A DNA stretch of 64,000 nt from Kiloniellaceae bacterium. Lineage in GTDB: Bacteria > Pseudomonadota > Alphaproteobacteria > Kiloniellales > J153. The stretch covers positions 1-64,000 of the forward strand of contig JAJFGN010000058.1 in NCBI GenBank assembly GCA_021776115.1, read 5' to 3'. Below the pieces are notes generated by a model, which worked only from the letters and a program-made list of their open reading frames with translations, ran no database searches and was not told the DNA's origin. Shown piece by piece: positions 45,123 to 54,002 of this stretch (positions are counted from its first letter, which is position 1; the number at the start of each line of letters is the position of its first letter). The translations under genes and the position numbers were made by a program.

Positions 45123-46157
45123 CTATTGCGTCGGGTCCGACGAGACTCGGATCACCAGCTTGCCGAAATTCTTACCCTTGAGCAGGCCCATCAGCGCCTT
45201 GGGCGCGTTCTCGAGCCCATCGACGAAATCCTCTCGATATTTCACCCGGCCCTCGCGAATCCAAGCGCTCATGACTTGTTGAAATTCGCGCTCCTGCGCG
45301 GCGAAATCCCAGACGATGAAACCTTGAATTCTCAAACGGTTGCTGAGAACCGAGCGCATCAGCAGGGGAATTTTATTCGGTCCCTCGGGCGCCCCGGTAG
45401 CATTGTATTGGGCAATCAGCCCACAGACAGGAACCCGCGCGAAAAAATTGAACAAGGGCAAGACGGCTTCAAACACCGCGCCGCCGACATTCTCCCAATA
45501 AATATCCACGCCCTCGGGGCAGGCCCCGGCGAGTTTCTCCGCAAAGTCCGGATCGCGATGGTCGAGGCAGTCGTCGAACCCGAGGTCGTCGATGACGAAC
45601 TTGCATTTCTCGGGTGAGCCGGCGACGCCTATGACGCGGCACCCTTTTATCTTTCCAATTTGCCCGACAGCGGAGCCGACGGCGCCCGAGGCCGCGGCAA
45701 CGACGAGCGTCTCACCTTCCTTCGGCTGGCCGATATTGAGAAGCCCGGTATAGGCCGTCATGCCCGGCATGCCGAGAACGCCGAGCGCCGTCGAAATGGG
45801 CGCCTTCGCGGAATCGAGCTTGCGCAGCCCCTTGCCATTGGAGAGCGCGTAGTCCTGCCAACCGGTTTGGCCGAAGACGATGTCACCCCCGGTGAATTTC
45901 GGATGCTTCGACGCGACGACCTGACCGACCGCGCCGCCGGTCATGACGTCACCAATCCCGACCGGTTCCGCATAGGACTTCGCCGCGTTCATGCGGCCGC
46001 GCATGTAAGGGTCGAGCGAGAGATAGATTGTGCGCGTCACCACTTCGCCATCGTCTGGCGCAGGCACCGGCGTTTCCACCAACTCGAAATCGCTTTCCTT
46101 GGGGGCGCCATCCGGCCGCGCCGCCAGCAGAATCCGGCGGTTTGTTTTTCTCGTCAT
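45123..46157 (-). CDS. Medium-chain NADP-dependent oxidoreductase (PTGR/CurA-like)
   Basis: A 344-residue zinc-free MDR protein. The nucleotide site is GETLVVAAASGAVGSAVGQ near residue 150; LSLDPYMRGRM near the start and YWENVGG are features of the prostaglandin-reductase/leukotriene B4 dehydrogenase branch that reduces alpha,beta-unsaturated carbonyls. The ATG at 46157 follows GGGAGACGAC and begins MTRKTNRRI. A protective role against reactive carbonyls would fit the nearby DJ-1 protein. Confidence 0.93.
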   Translation of the reverse strand: MTRKTNRRILLAARPDGAPKESDFELVETPVPAPDDGEVVTRTIYLSLDPYMRGRMNAAKSYAEPVGIGDVMTGGAVGQVVASKHPKFTGGDIVFGQTGWQDYALSNGKGLRKLDSAKAPISTALGVLGMPGMTAYTGLLNIGQPKEGETLVVAAASGAVGSAVGQIGKIKGCRVIGVAGSPEKCKFVIDDLGFDDCLDHRDPDFAEKLAGACPEGVDIYWENVGGAVFEAVLPLFNFFARVPVCGLIAQYNATGAPEGPNKIPLLMRSVLSNRLRIQGFIVWDFAAQEREFQQVMSAWIREGRVKYREDFVDGLENAPKALMGLLKGKNFGKLVIRVSSDPTQ

Positions 46158-46494
46158 GTCGTCTCCCTCAAGCGGCAATTGGAAGCGTACCGTGGCCTCC
46201 GGGCGCGTCCAGCGCTAGGCATGCGGAATGGCGCCAAGTGACCCGCCCCTAGGGTTAGTACCATATAGTCGCCGGCGCCAGGCGTGGACTCGCCCCGTTA
46301 ACCCGGCATTCACCAAAAACCGTGTAAACCGGGGAAGACTGGATTAGCCGACTCGGCTGTCGGGACCGGCTAGTCGGGGCCAAGACTTGGCGCAGGGCAC
46401 GACGGGGCGCCGCCCGGCCGGGCCGCAACGCCCCCGACGGCCGGTATGCGGCCGCGCGAAGGAAAGCTATCGTTTTGTTTTACGAGTGGAATAC
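46158..46494. other. Intergenic region between oxidoreductase and tRNA-Arg
   Basis: GC-rich sequence without a credible coding frame. It should hold the oxidoreductase promoter. No named element was found. Confidence 0.55.
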
Positions 46495-46571
46495 TGGCGC
46501 GCCCGGGAAGACTCGAACTCCCAACCTCCTGATCCGTAGTCAGACGCTCTATCCAATTGAGCTACGGGCGC
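46495..46571 (-). tRNA. tRNA-Arg (anticodon ACG)
   Basis: The minus strand starts GCGCCCGTAGCTCAATTGG; the anticodon loop is CTACGGA (ACG), followed by the T loop GGAGTTCGAGTCT-type segment and acceptor closure GGGCGCG. The 3' CCA is encoded. ACG is read as inosine-modified ICG, the usual arginine tRNA for CGN codons in alphaproteobacteria. Confidence 0.96.
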
Positions 46572-46827
46572 GGCGCGGGTGCGATCCGGCTGAAAACTCG
46601 GTCGCCGGACCTCAAAGCGCGCGGACATTACGCGACGCCGCTGTGCGGCGCAAGGGCTTCGCAACTGGCAGGAATCCTGGGATTCCGCTGGCTCAAGTGG
46701 GGGAAATGTGACTTGTACGCCCAGAATCCATCCAGTACTATCGCCGCTCGCTTAGGGGGGACGGGGACAATTGACTCTTACTTATTTCAGAGTTTCATTG
46801 TTCGCGGAATAATCGGTGGGAATCTCC

Positions 46828-48015
46828 ATGTATAAAAGAGAAATCTCTCTGTTAAGACGGACCGCGCCCGTCTTGGCGACGGTTTTTTTCTTGGGCGCCT
46901 GCACCTTTATGGACGAGGCCTTGCTCCCCTCCTTGACCGGAGAGTCCGCATCCAGCGCCCAGACACAAGCGGCCGCAAGCGCCGCGGCGCCTCAAGCCAC
47001 CGCTCAAGCCCAGACTCCGCGCGCCGCACCTGCTGCGCCCGGTGGCGCCCCGTCGCTGTTCGGCAGCTCGAATTTCGAAGCGCCGGGCGTGACCAACGCG
47101 CAGCCGAGCGGCACGCATGTCGGACAAAAGATCGAGGAACTGCGCGGCGACCTGGCCCGGCTTCAGTCGCGCATGTCGGAGCACAACGGTCAACTGCAGG
47201 GCCAACGCGCCGCGGCGCGGCAAAGCGCGAACGCTTATCACAGCTTGGTCGGCGACGTTAATTCGCGCCTGCAAGTCGGCACCACCCCCGGCAACCCGGA
47301 GCTGGTGGCCGAATGGAACCAGGCCCAGGTCGAACTGAATAAGGTCGGCGAGAGCATCTCGGTTCTCAACGCTCTTTCCAACGAGGCCGCGTCGACCTCC
47401 GCCCTGGCGGCGTTCCTGCTGGAATCGACACGCGCGACCTTCGAGCTTCGCGGCGCCGTGGAAGAAGACCATCGCCAGCTGGCGATTCTGGAAGACGAGG
47501 TCAATAAGACGGTCGTCGTCGTCGATCGCTTGCTGAACGAACTTTCCGAGGATGTGGCGCGCACCCAGAATTACTTCACGGCGGAGCGTTCGAACCTCAC
47601 CGCCATGCAGGTTGCCATCGACAACGGCGAATACATTGGCGGCAGCTTGGCGAGCCGGGCTTACGGCGTGCCCGCGCCACCGCCGACGGGCGGCGCGGCG
47701 GCCCTGGTCGGCCAGCGTCAGCCTCTGGTGGTGATCCGTTTCGCCGACCCCAACGTCCAGTACGAGCAAGCCTTGTTCTCGGTTGTGAACCGGGCCCTGG
47801 AACGGCGGCCGAACGCCGGTTTCGATCTGGTCGCGATCACGCCGAACACCGGCTCGCCCGCGCAGATATCGCTCGCGACCACCAAATCGCGCCGCAACGC
47901 CGAGAACGTCTTACGCTCGCTGACCAGCATGGGCCTGCCTGCCGACCGCGTCACCCTGTCCGCGACCAGCAGCGCGCAGGCCCAAGGCAACGAGGTCCAC
48001 GTTTACGTGCGCTGA
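46828..48015 (+). CDS. Lipoprotein with coiled coil and OmpA-like C-terminal domain
   Basis: A 395-residue protein. The signal ends in lipobox LGAC near residue 25. An Ala/Gln/Pro-rich linker follows, then a long helical region (residues ~95-260) with heptad-like pattern. The C-terminal ~100 residues (QPLVVIRFADPNVQYE to NEVHVYVR) resemble the OmpA/MotB peptidoglycan-binding fold. It is likely an envelope-spanning lipoprotein. The ATG at 46828 suits the signal; a GTG at 46816 lies upstream. Confidence 0.8.
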   Translation: MYKREISLLRRTAPVLATVFFLGACTFMDEALLPSLTGESASSAQTQAAASAAAPQATAQAQTPRAAPAAPGGAPSLFGSSNFEAPGVTNAQPSGTHVGQKIEELRGDLARLQSRMSEHNGQLQGQRAAARQSANAYHSLVGDVNSRLQVGTTPGNPELVAEWNQAQVELNKVGESISVLNALSNEAASTSALAAFLLESTRATFELRGAVEEDHRQLAILEDEVNKTVVVVDRLLNELSEDVARTQNYFTAERSNLTAMQVAIDNGEYIGGSLASRAYGVPAPPPTGGAAALVGQRQPLVVIRFADPNVQYEQALFSVVNRALERRPNAGFDLVAITPNTGSPAQISLATTKSRRNAENVLRSLTSMGLPADRVTLSATSSAQAQGNEVHVYVR

Positions 48016-48113
48016 GGGCTCTCGCTGTAAGTCCGCCAGCTTGAACCCTGCAACGGCGTCCTAGATGCCACGAATTTCTCTTCCACCACACTAGATTCAT
48101 AACCCGTAAAGTC

Positions 48114-48161
48114 GTCATGTGTGGACGGCCCCTTGCGCCGGCGGGGCCGTCCACACATGAC
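48114..48161. repeat. Perfect 19-base inverted repeat
   Basis: GTCATGTGTGGACGGCCCC (48114-48132) pairs completely with its complement at 48143-48161 across a ten-base loop. No T-run flanks either side, so it is not a standard terminator. It lies 98 bp after the lipoprotein stop. Confidence 0.9.
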
Positions 48162-48260
48162 GGCAATGAATTAGAGTCGAACTTCAGTTCCGCCGGCCCC
48201 GTTCGACTTCGCATATCTACAAGATATAGCGGCCTTGTGCGGGCACACCCCAAAATTTTG

Positions 48261-48395
48261 TTGACCAGGCACGTGAGCCGCTGATATCAGAGCGGCACAG
48301 GTGCATGGACGCGGGCCCATGAAAAGACCCTGACGACACGGCCCGGTTCGGCGTGACCGCTTTGGCGGATCGCCGGGCCGGGCCGTTGTTATTTC
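48261..48395 (+). ncRNA. Possible small RNA between a promoter-like site and a long hairpin
   Basis: TTGACC at 48261 is followed after 15 bases by TGATAT, and the interval ends in a long hairpin with a T-rich flank. No coding frame fits. CTGATATCAG at the -10 is itself palindromic, so it could be an operator. No known RNA family (6S, 4.5S or tmRNA) was matched. Confidence 0.3.
48338..48386 (+). terminator. Long multi-part hairpin, terminator-like
   Basis: Stacked stems ACGGCCCGG/CCGGGCCGT, CGGCG/CGCCG and CCGC/GCGG enclose a TTTG loop, separated by small internal loops; TTGTTATTT follows. It is the strongest foldable structure in this gap. Confidence 0.6.
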
Positions 48396-48458
48396 AGGTT
48401 AAAGCGGGGCGCGGGGTTACTGCGACTCATATCCCGTCTCGAACGCCAAGACTCATGA

Positions 48459-48568
48459 CTTATCCTTCGAGACGCGTTCTTCGAACGCTCCTCGGGATGA
48501 GGCGGGTGTTCTATCCAAAAAGATTACCTCATGCTGAGCAGCCGCGCGGCGGCGTCTCGAAGCATGGC
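48459..48568. repeat. Two alphaproteobacterial-type palindromic intergenic repeats
   Basis: Unit one (48459-48502) reads ATCCTTCGAGACGC with the complement-like CTCGGGATGAGG; unit two (48527-48567) reads CCTCATGCTGAG with CGTCTCGAAGCATGG. Both match the common CCTCATCCTGAG/CTCGAAGGATGAGG repeat found between genes in this class, in different states of decay. Confidence 0.75.
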
Positions 48569-49159
48569 AGCCGGGTCGCGAATTCCGGGATCCGGTATCG
48601 AGAGCGGCCCAGCCCACAAATTTGCGCGGCAGGTTTCGCTAAAGCGGTATGTTTCGGGATGCGGAAATAAATGAAGGCGCCAGGTGCGCGGACGCGGGGC
48701 CCTTCGCAATGCACTCCGAAGAGTACAACCCTGACGCCTTCCGAACCCTGGGTGCCCTTGAGACCCGAATCTCCCTCTTCTTGCGGCCCCTAGGAGCCGT
48801 AGATCGGGGGGACCCTGCGATCCGAAGACCGCCCGTTTCATCTGGCTCGTTGACCCGAAAGCCACCTAACCCGACGAACCGATAACCCCAAAAGATCCTT
48901 CCGGTTCGCGCGCTTTAGATCCCGAAAGACCCAAGCACGGGAATAATGATTATTTATTTCGCTCCGGCGAACAATCGCAAACGCAAATACTCATCGAAAA
49001 TTCTGTGGACGAAACTGCGATATTTGCACAATTGCTCCACAGTTTTTTCCACAGCAACTCGTTGCCGCCGAATCGAAAACCCTTCGCGGCGGCGTTGCCG
49101 CGCATCGCATCGTAAGCTTTAATTCGGCGACCAAGAATTTCACTGCAGGAACTTCCCGC
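48569..49159. other. Noncoding region upstream of gpt
   Basis: No gene is seen. A degenerate copy of the CAGGTGC..GGACGCGGG segment of 48298 recurs at 48681. Near 48995-49050 several TGTGGA/TCCACA words occur, too imperfect to call DnaA boxes. The gpt promoter should lie at the right end. Confidence 0.5.
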
Positions 49160-49648
49160 ATGACAGACGCCGCCGCGCCATCGAAAACGTTTCCGGTCTC
49201 TTGGGATCAACTGCATCGGGACGCCAAGGCCCTGGCCTGGCGTTTGATGGCAGGCGGGCCATGGCAGGGAATCGTGGCGGTCACGCGCGGCGGATTGGTT
49301 CCCGCCGCGATCGTCGCGCGCGAGCTGGAAGTTCGTTTGATCGATACTTTTTGCGTTGTCAGTTACGATGACCGTGAGATCGGCAATGTGCGCATCCTCA
49401 AGGATGTGGAAGGCAAGGGTGAAGGCTGGCTGATCATCGACGACCTGGTCGACACCGGTCAGACCGCCAAGGTGGTTCGCGAACACTTGCCCGAGGCGCA
49501 CATGGCGACCGTCTATGCAAAACCGGCCGGGCGGCCGCTGGTCGACACCTTCATTACCGAAGTGAGTCAAGACACCTGGATTCTATTTCCCTGGGACACC
49601 GAGCTGCAGTCGGTGCCGCCACTGGCCCGCACAAAGGCGGGACTCTAG
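49160..49648 (+). CDS. gpt: Xanthine(-guanine) phosphoribosyltransferase
   Basis: Purine salvage enzyme making XMP or GMP from PRPP and base, 162 residues. The PRPP motif is [35 protein letters not shown] is the other conserved loop, and WILFPWD near the end matches the base-binding region of E. coli Gpt. ATG at 49160. Its stop codon is the first base triplet of a palindrome shared with panC. Confidence 0.94.
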   Translation: MTDAAAPSKTFPVSWDQLHRDAKALAWRLMAGGPWQGIVAVTRGGLVPAAIVARELEVRLIDTFCVVSYDDREIGNVRILKDVEGKGEGWLIIDDLVDTGQTAKVVREHLPEAHMATVYAKPAGRPLVDTFITEVSQDTWILFPWDTELQSVPPLARTKAGL

Positions 49649-49670
49649 AGCATGATCGGATCATGCTCTA
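49646..49670. terminator. Palindrome between gpt and panC
   Basis: TAGAGCATGATC, one base, then GATCATGCTCTA: a perfect 12-base inverted repeat. It starts with the gpt stop codon and lies 13 bp from the panC stop, so it may serve both convergent genes. AGAGCATGATC is also a common intergenic motif in rhizobia. No T-run. Confidence 0.6.
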
Positions 49671-49683
49671 ACCAAGCTCGAGA

Positions 49684-50559
49684 TTACGCGACCGATATGT
49701 TGTCGATGAGGCGTGTCGAGCCCAACCAGGCGGCGGCGAAAAGCCGCGCCGGCGGCCGGGCGCGATCAAGCGCGGCCAAAGTCTCGCCGTCGCGCAGCTC
49801 AAGATAATCGATCCGCGCGAAACCGGCGTCCTCAAGCATCCGGCGGCCCTGCTCCAGGATCGATTTGGCTGGGCCGCCCGACGCCAGGGCGCGGGCCAGT
49901 TCGCATAGAATCCGGTAAAGCGCGGGCGCCCGGGCCCTATCTTCGCGTGAAAGATTGGCGTTGCGCGAGGACAAGGCCAGACCGTCGGCATCCCGCGCCG
50001 TCGCCACGCTCTCTATGCGGACCGGAATATCCAGGTCCCGAGCCGCTCGACGAACCACGAGCAGTTGCTGGTAGTCCTTTTCGCCGAAAAATGCGGCGTC
50101 AGGCGCGGCCTGGCACAACAGCTTCGAGACAATCGTGCTAACCCCGTCGAAATGGCTGGGTCGCGTGGCGCCGCACAAGCAGGCGGTCAGGCCGCTCACC
50201 GTGACCGCCGTGGCAAAGCCAGGCGGATACATCTCCTCTTGCGCCGGTATGAACAGCAGATCGGCGCCGGCCTCCGAGAGCAACCTGGTGTCGCGCCCTA
50301 TGTCGCTAGGATAACGCGCCAAGTCGGCGCGGTCGTCGAACTGCGTCGGGTTGACAAAGATCGTCACCGCGACGCGATGGCATTGGGCGCGCGCGGCCCC
50401 AACCAGGGCCAAATGCCCTTCGTGCAGCGCCCCCATGGTGGGCACGAGCGCGACGGTATCGCCAGCGGCCCGCCACCCGGCCACGATGCGGCGCAGATCG
50501 GCAACGCTCCTCGAAACCGCGAGCTTGACCCGGTTGTTCTTTTCTTGGGCTCCACTCAT
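49684..50559 (-). CDS. panC: Pantothenate synthetase
   Basis: Joins pantoate and beta-alanine with ATP to make pantothenate. The 291-residue protein has PTMGALHEGH at residues 40-49, the FVNPTQF loop, FGEKDYQQLLV and SSRNANLS. The start is the ATG at 50559. panB and panD are not in the window. Confidence 0.96.
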   Translation of the reverse strand: MSGAQEKNNRVKLAVSRSVADLRRIVAGWRAAGDTVALVPTMGALHEGHLALVGAARAQCHRVAVTIFVNPTQFDDRADLARYPSDIGRDTRLLSEAGADLLFIPAQEEMYPPGFATAVTVSGLTACLCGATRPSHFDGVSTIVSKLLCQAAPDAAFFGEKDYQQLLVVRRAARDLDIPVRIESVATARDADGLALSSRNANLSREDRARAPALYRILCELARALASGGPAKSILEQGRRMLEDAGFARIDYLELRDGETLAALDRARPPARLFAAAWLGSTRLIDNISVA

Positions 50560-50643
50560 GGTTTGGAGAGGACCTCCGACGACGCCCGGTCGGGGCCAGT
50601 GCTGGGAAAACGGGTGGAGCGGCCGCCGCAGGATGCGGACCTT

Positions 50644-51399
50644 CTAGGCCCCTTCGGAGATGACCTCTAGGGCCGCCCGGTCCGACAACTCGACCTTTCC
50701 GTTGCTCTGCAACGCGATCGCCCCGCCTTGTTTCAACTGGGTGAAAGTGCGGCTCACGGTTTCGGTCGTCAGGCCCAGGAAGTCGCCGATATCGTTCCGG
50801 CTCATGGGAACCGAGATCGGGTTATCCTTCTGGCCGCGCTGCACCGCGCGCCGCGACAGCATGAGGAGGAACGAGGCGACCTTCTCGCGCGCCGTCTTGC
50901 GCCCAAGCAGCAACATTTGCTCCTGCGCAACCGCCAGTTCATGGCTGGCCATGCCGAGGAGCCTGCGCTCCATCCTGGGATAGCGCTCCAGCAAGGGCTC
51001 AAGCAGCTTCCGGGGAAAGCGGCACAAGGTCGAAAAAGTGACCGCCTCGGCGCTGTAAGCATAGGTCTCGTCGTTGGCGAGGCCTAGAAAATCGCCGGGA
51101 AACAGAAACCCGGTCATCTGCCGCCGCCCATCGGGCAGAAGCTTGTATATCTTGATCGCGCCGGCGGTCACATTGAAGACATGCTTGGCCGGTTCGGCCT
51201 CATCGAATAGCGGCTCCCCCGGCCCCAGTTCGACACTGGAGACGATGGCCGACATATCCGCCACCTCCCGGTCGTCCAGGGCCGCGCACAGGGTCAAGTG
51301 GCGCACATTGCAGGCACTGCACGGAGATCCGGGTCCGCCGGTCCGAGGCGCCGGGTCGGGCAAGTGAGCCGACATCTTTCTGATCTCAAAAAGCGACAT
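50644..51399 (-). CDS. FNR-type oxygen-sensing transcriptional regulator
   Basis: A Crp/Fnr family protein of 251 residues. Cysteines 27, 30 and 38 plus Cys126 match the four 4Fe-4S ligands of E. coli FNR (20, 23, 29, 122), so it should sense oxygen through a cluster (FnrL-like). The cNMP fold is central; the DNA-recognition helix is in GLTTETVSRTF, with Glu and Arg as for TTGAT-N4-ATCAA sites. The start is the ATG at 51399, after AGGCGG. Targets in this window cannot be set. Confidence 0.93.
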   Translation of the reverse strand: MSLFEIRKMSAHLPDPAPRTGGPGSPCSACNVRHLTLCAALDDREVADMSAIVSSVELGPGEPLFDEAEPAKHVFNVTAGAIKIYKLLPDGRRQMTGFLFPGDFLGLANDETYAYSAEAVTFSTLCRFPRKLLEPLLERYPRMERRLLGMASHELAVAQEQMLLLGRKTAREKVASFLLMLSRRAVQRGQKDNPISVPMSRNDIGDFLGLTTETVSRTFTQLKQGGAIALQSNGKVELSDRAALEVISEGA

Positions 51400-51561
51400 A
51401 GCCGCCTGTCCGCAATTCCACAGCCTGAGGCTAATACTACACGGCGGGGGCCAGGAATCCAGCCCAACGCCGAAATTCGCTCATTATTGGGTGCGGACCA
51501 AGATCCATTGGCCCCGGCCATTGATGTAGGTCAAGGACGCCTTTCCCCCGAAAGGCCCAGC

Positions 51562-52080
51562 ATGGACATCCGACCAACAGTTACATCCGAAACGGCCGTG
51601 CGCGAATTAACCACAGAACCCCTGACAATTGAACGAATTGACCAAGCCTTTCCCCTGGTCCAGACCTCCTTGCCGCATATCCTCCTGGACGACTGGCGCG
51701 GCTTTGCACGCGATAAGATTCGCGCGGGCGCCTCCGGTTCCGAAGGTATACAGAGCGTCATCGCGGAGCAAAATTATATCGCCGGCCTGAGCATATACCG
51801 CATTGAGACGGTCCTTTTCCACGGCCCAGCCCTGATTGCGGACCATTTCATGGCCCTCGACCTCTTCGACCGCCCGGCCGTGGCCCACGCCTTGGCGGAA
51901 TTTCTGGAGGATCTGGGGCGCCAGCGTGGCTGTACCGCCTTGCACACCAATATCCCCGAGAGCGGTGTTCGCTGGCAGGGGTCAGACGACTGCTTGGCCT
52001 CGATCCTGCGCGAACGCGGCCACACCGTCGAATCGCTGCTTCTGTGCAAGACGCTCGGCAACGCACCCGTGCGCAGCTAG
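51562..52080 (+). CDS. Hypothetical GNAT-like protein
   Basis: A 172-residue protein with a pattern like the N-acetyltransferase fold: an N-terminal helix-loop (IDQAFPLVQTSLPHILLDDW), strands, a helix with ALAEFLEDLGRQRGC and ALHTNIPES. The acetyl-CoA-binding Q/RxxGxG/A loop is not clear, so activity is doubtful. The start is the ATG at 51562. Its stop overlaps that of the histidine kinase by four bases on the other strand. Confidence 0.6.
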   Translation: MDIRPTVTSETAVRELTTEPLTIERIDQAFPLVQTSLPHILLDDWRGFARDKIRAGASGSEGIQSVIAEQNYIAGLSIYRIETVLFHGPALIADHFMALDLFDRPAVAHALAEFLEDLGRQRGCTALHTNIPESGVRWQGSDDCLASILRERGHTVESLLLCKTLGNAPVRS

Positions 52081-53480
52081 CGGTCGGTTCCGGGGTTCGG
52101 TAAGACCAGCTTGAAGCGTGTCCCCTCGGCGGTCGAGCTCTCCAAACGCAAATCGCCCCCATGCGCCCGCATTAACTCGCGAGCGATCGCCAGGCCCAGC
52201 CCGGTCCCGCCGGGCCGCGCCGAGCCGGCGAAGGGCACGAACAGGTTCTCCCGCGCCCGTGGCGGCAGGCCGGAGCCGTTGTCGGTAACATAGATCACGG
52301 TCTGATCCCCGTCGCGTTCAGCGGTGACATCGACCCGCGCCGCGCCGGCGTGGATCGAATTTTGGCTCAGGTTGCTCAGGACTCGGTGAAGCTGCTCCTT
52401 GTCGGCCTCAATCTCGAAGGCGCCGTCGAACAGACAGCGAAGCGCGGGCGTCCCGTTGATTTTCTCCGGCAGGTTCTGGCCGACGTCGGCGACCAGCTCA
52501 GCCAGGTCGAAACGGCGCGGCTCTATCCTCGGCGCGCCCTGGCGGGTGAAATCGAGCGTTTGAGCGCACAGATTGACGGCCCGGTCGATGGCGCCCATCA
52601 GGGTCGGCGTCACGCGTTGCACCTCCGGGTCCCCGCTCGCCGCCAGGCGGTCGGAGACCAAACGCGCCGTGGCCAGAATGTTTCGCAAATCGTGATTGAT
52701 CTTGGTGACGGCGGTTCCCAGCGCGGCCAGATGCGCGCGCTGTTGCAGGGCATCGCGCAAGCCATGCTGCATGCTTGCCAGCTCGCGCCGGGCAACCCCG
52801 ATCTCGTCGGTGCGCGCGGTCGGCAAAGCTATTCGCGACGCATCCTCGGGGTCCTCGCGAAAGCGCGCCATGTTCTCCGTCAGGCGGCGCAGGGGCCTCA
52901 CCATGAGCAGATGCAGGCTGAGATACACCAGCGCGGCCGTGAATAGCGAAATACCGAACGAAAGACCCAGAATACGGTTGCCGTAACCGATCATCAGGGT
53001 CCGGAGTTCGGCTTCGTCGAGCACGATCTCAACCAGAATATTCGGATCGTTTGGCGAGGGCCCGACCACGCGCAAAATCCGGCCGCCGTCGCCCAGCAAG
53101 GTTCTCACGGCGCTGCCGATCAGGGCAAAGAAGTTGGTGTCCCGCAGATCGAAGCTGGTGTCGAGCCGGTCGGGCTCGGCCGACATGAGCATGAGCTTTC
53201 CAGCGTTCGGCTTGGTCAGAGCAACCATGTAAGCGCCGACGTGGGTCAGCAGCTCGCGTTCCAGCTCCTCGCTGACCATGTTGTCCGGGGTCGCCTCGAG
53301 CGCCAGGATAGCCAGGTGCGCGTCGCCCAGGCGCTCCTGCAGGTAAGTCAGACGAAACCGGCCGATGGAGGGCGCGAAAATCAGCACCTCGGCCAGCATC
53401 ACGAACGCGATCGTCAGAAGCAGAAGCTTTGCCGACAGGCTCTTGGCCAGCGGCGGTAGTCGCAGCTTGGTCACCGTCAT
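52077..53480 (-). CDS. Sensor histidine kinase with HAMP domain
   Basis: A 467-residue membrane kinase: two membrane segments (residues ~18-38 and 175-195) bound a periplasmic sensor, then HAMP (VRPLRRLTENMARF). The phospho-acceptor His is in KINHDLRNILATARLVS; N box NLSQNSI, G1 TDNGSGLP and G2 GGTGLGLAIAREL are intact. ATG at 53480. No response regulator lies beside it, so its partner is elsewhere. It follows the CNPC-repeat gene on the same strand. Confidence 0.92.
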   Translation of the reverse strand: MTVTKLRLPPLAKSLSAKLLLLTIAFVMLAEVLIFAPSIGRFRLTYLQERLGDAHLAILALEATPDNMVSEELERELLTHVGAYMVALTKPNAGKLMLMSAEPDRLDTSFDLRDTNFFALIGSAVRTLLGDGGRILRVVGPSPNDPNILVEIVLDEAELRTLMIGYGNRILGLSFGISLFTAALVYLSLHLLMVRPLRRLTENMARFREDPEDASRIALPTARTDEIGVARRELASMQHGLRDALQQRAHLAALGTAVTKINHDLRNILATARLVSDRLAASGDPEVQRVTPTLMGAIDRAVNLCAQTLDFTRQGAPRIEPRRFDLAELVADVGQNLPEKINGTPALRCLFDGAFEIEADKEQLHRVLSNLSQNSIHAGAARVDVTAERDGDQTVIYVTDNGSGLPPRARENLFVPFAGSARPGGTGLGLAIARELMRAHGGDLRLESSTAEGTRFKLVLPNPGTDR

Positions 53481-53708
53481 AGTATGATTATACCATGAAG
53501 TGGCCGCGCAGGTACGGCTAAGGCGCAAACAACCCGCGCCGCGACGTTTTTCGGTGTGCGGGCCAAGGCCCAACGACGGAGAGCGTCCGGCCCGGGTCCA
53601 GTGGGATCGAAAGAAGTGGCGCGCCGCTACCGACCAAGGGAGAGGGAGGGTTCGGAAGGCAGCGGACGCGCCGGCACCTCAGCAATCGAAGGCCAACTTC
53701 GCTTGAAC

Positions 53709-54002
53709 CTAGTTGGTCGTCGCCTTGCAGGGGTTGCAGGGGTTGCACTTGGCCGCCGCGCAGGGGTTGCACGGATTGCACTTCTTGGCCGCCGCGCAAG
53801 GGTTGCAGGGATTGCACTTCTTGGCCGCCGCACAGGGGTTGCAGGGATTGCATTTGGCCGCCGCACAGGGATTACACTTCTTTGCGTCGCTCGCGGCGAT
53901 CTGCACCGGGGTGTCGGCCGCTTTCGCGCTGGCGCCCGGAAGGGTGGCAGCGCCCGTCGCCAAGGTTGCGACGCTCAGTGCTAGAATTGTCTTCTTAATC
54001 AT
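53709..54002 (-). CDS. Periplasmic CNPC-repeat protein, cysteine-rich
   Basis: A 97-residue protein: signal peptide (MIKKTILALSVATLATGAAT, cleaved near GASAKA) and a mature tail that is almost all Cys-Asn-Pro-Cys. One CNPC, then four CNPCNPC blocks, separated by AAAK or AAAKK spacers: 14 cysteines. The DNA repeats with a 33-36 bp period. The ATG at 54002 follows AGGAGG. Exported Cys-rich repeats of this type suggest metal (copper, zinc) binding or a modified peptide; neither is shown by sequence. An MbnB-like or DUF692 maturase is not adjacent. Confidence 0.8.
   Translation of the reverse strand: MIKKTILALSVATLATGAATLPGASAKAADTPVQIAASDAKKCNPCAAAKCNPCNPCAAAKKCNPCNPCAAAKKCNPCNPCAAAKCNPCNPCKATTN

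Noticed and set aside
48990-49060. Replication origin from TGTGGA/TCCACA words
   Set aside because: The words depart from DnaA boxes, are few, and there are no origin-linked genes (dnaA, hemE, parAB) nearby.
53720-53880. CRISPR-like array
   Set aside because: The 33-36 bp periodicity is coding repeat of the CNPC protein; no unique spacers and no cas genes.
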